Assembly: GCA_019236035.1 (NCBI GenBank)
Contig: JAFAJU010000192.1
Coordinates: 1 to 14,067, forward strand
From: Verrucomicrobiota bacterium
GTDB taxonomy: Bacteria > Verrucomicrobiota > Verrucomicrobiia > Chthoniobacterales > JAFAMB01
Reading direction: 5' to 3'
DNA: 14,067 nt
The number at the start of each line of letters is the position of its first letter. Positions within the stretch are counted from its first letter, which is position 1. Of the stretch, positions 13,475-14,067 are shown one piece after another. The translations under genes were made by a program, and so were the position numbers. The notes under the pieces are model-generated. The model worked only from the letters and a program-made list of their open reading frames with translations. It was not told where the DNA came from and ran no database searches.

Positions 13475-14062
13475 ATGAACTCAATCTATGGTAACCATCC
13501 GCTAGCCGTTCTCGATGCGGACAAGTATGGTCATGTCGAAGGAATCAGCTCGGGCCAAACGATCGGATTCAGCCAAATATCGGATTCGGTCTCTGACGGC
13601 CAAAGAGTGAGCGGCTCGGGTCCGGGCCCGGCAATCCGCGTAACGCGGATTGTGGCCCCGACAGACCTCAGTGATGATTCCCGCAAGGCAGTTCAGTATG
13701 CGGTCAATTTAGCCCAACTTCTTGGTGCCCAGTTGACCTTGGTGCATTTCTATGACGAAAGCTTGCGCCAGGTGGTTCTGCCGGTTGAGCACCGCCACGA
13801 GTCTATCCTCAATGAGGAACGCACGGCGAGGAACAATCTGTACGCCCTCCGCGATGAATTCAGGAAGATCTATAGGAAATGTGACTCTGCCCTTTACATC
13901 GGTAATCCAAGCAGGGAAATCCCAAAGGTGGCGAAGGAATTGAACGCCGACTTAATCGTGATCTCAACGCACAATCCACAGGGTTCATCTCGCTGGATAT
14001 TTGGAAGCAATGCGGAAAGGATCGTTGGTAACGCGCCTTGCCCCGTACTCATTGTTCGTTAG
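13475..14062 (+). CDS. Universal stress protein 2 (UspA family)
   Basis: UspA-fold protein of 195 residues. I chose the ATG at 13475 because AGGAAG (13464-13469) lies 5 nt before it; a GTG at 13397 would add 26 basic residues and overlap the relic. Residues 1-53 are a Ser/Gly-rich extension without recognised domain. The Usp core follows: TRIVAPTDLSDDSRKAV at 57-73, QLTLVHFYDE at 86-95, DLIVISTHN at 159-167 and APCPVLIVR at 187-195. The nucleotide loop reads Ser164-x2-Asn167-x9-Gly177-Ser178, the same glycine-less start as in usp1, which together with shared wording (APTDLS, SRKAV, HFY, ISTHN) shows that the two are close paralogues. The stop lies 5 bp before the window end, so downstream context is unseen. 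ATP binding is doubtful; a stress-survival role is a family-level inference. Confidence 0.93.
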   Translation: MNSIYGNHPLAVLDADKYGHVEGISSGQTIGFSQISDSVSDGQRVSGSGPGPAIRVTRIVAPTDLSDDSRKAVQYAVNLAQLLGAQLTLVHFYDESLRQVVLPVEHRHESILNEERTARNNLYALRDEFRKIYRKCDSALYIGNPSREIPKVAKELNADLIVISTHNPQGSSRWIFGSNAERIVGNAPCPVLIVR

Positions 14063-14067
14063 GAGTG

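Overview
The window is about 14 kb of bacterial chromosome with moderate to high G+C and ordinary operon-style gene starts. There are ten intact protein genes and one broken one. There are no rRNA or tRNA genes, no CRISPR array and no recognisable transposase. The gene families (NdvB-type glucan phosphorylase, PocR/AraC regulator, NarL-type two-component pair, single-cluster ferredoxin, universal stress proteins) fit a Gram-negative, environmental organism. The density of small palindromic intergenic repeats reminds me of Verrucomicrobiota or other PVC/Acidobacteria-type genomes. That placement is inference from memory, not shown by any marker gene here.

Layout. Positions 22-1029: aldo/keto reductase of the general-stress type. 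1030-1449: gene-free, with a 58-nt nested hairpin. 1450-2814: FAD/NAD(P) oxidoreductase of the dihydrolipoamide dehydrogenase fold that has lost the second redox cysteine and the C-terminal catalytic histidine. 2820-2996: a hexamer-rich inverted-repeat element with a terminator-like core. 3038-3141: hairpin repeats. 3143-3652 (minus): universal stress protein 1. 3653-4013: divergent intergenic region with an 18-bp inverted motif pair and three mini-hairpins. 4014-7880: a 1288-residue protein equal to the C-terminal half of cyclic beta-1,2-glucan synthase. 7946-8149: second copy of the hexamer-rich element. 8243-8512 (minus): 4Fe-4S ferredoxin. 8798-11053 and 11050-11673: translationally coupled PAS histidine kinase and NarL-type regulator. 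11903-12277: receiver-only regulator, followed 16 bp later by a PocR-AraC transcription factor (12294-13256). 13268-13398 (minus): frameshifted relic of a third universal stress protein gene. 13475-14062: universal stress protein 2.

How it may work together. Three universal stress protein genes or relics, a lone ferredoxin, two NAD(P)H-linked oxidoreductases, an oligoglucan phosphorylase and a four-gene sensory block (soluble PAS kinase, DNA-binding regulator, stand-alone receiver, ligand-sensing AraC factor) look like a stress, redox or energy-limitation island. The kinase has four PAS domains and no membrane segment, so it should sense an internal cue. No target promoter can be proven from the sequence alone.

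Most interesting points: the free-standing glucan length-control/phosphorylase module without its glucan synthase; the same 18-bp motif placed upstream of both divergent genes (stress protein and phosphorylase); a thiol-less flavoprotein; a universal stress pseudogene recoverable with two single-base corrections; and two copies of a hairpin element, each just downstream of a plus-strand stop codon.
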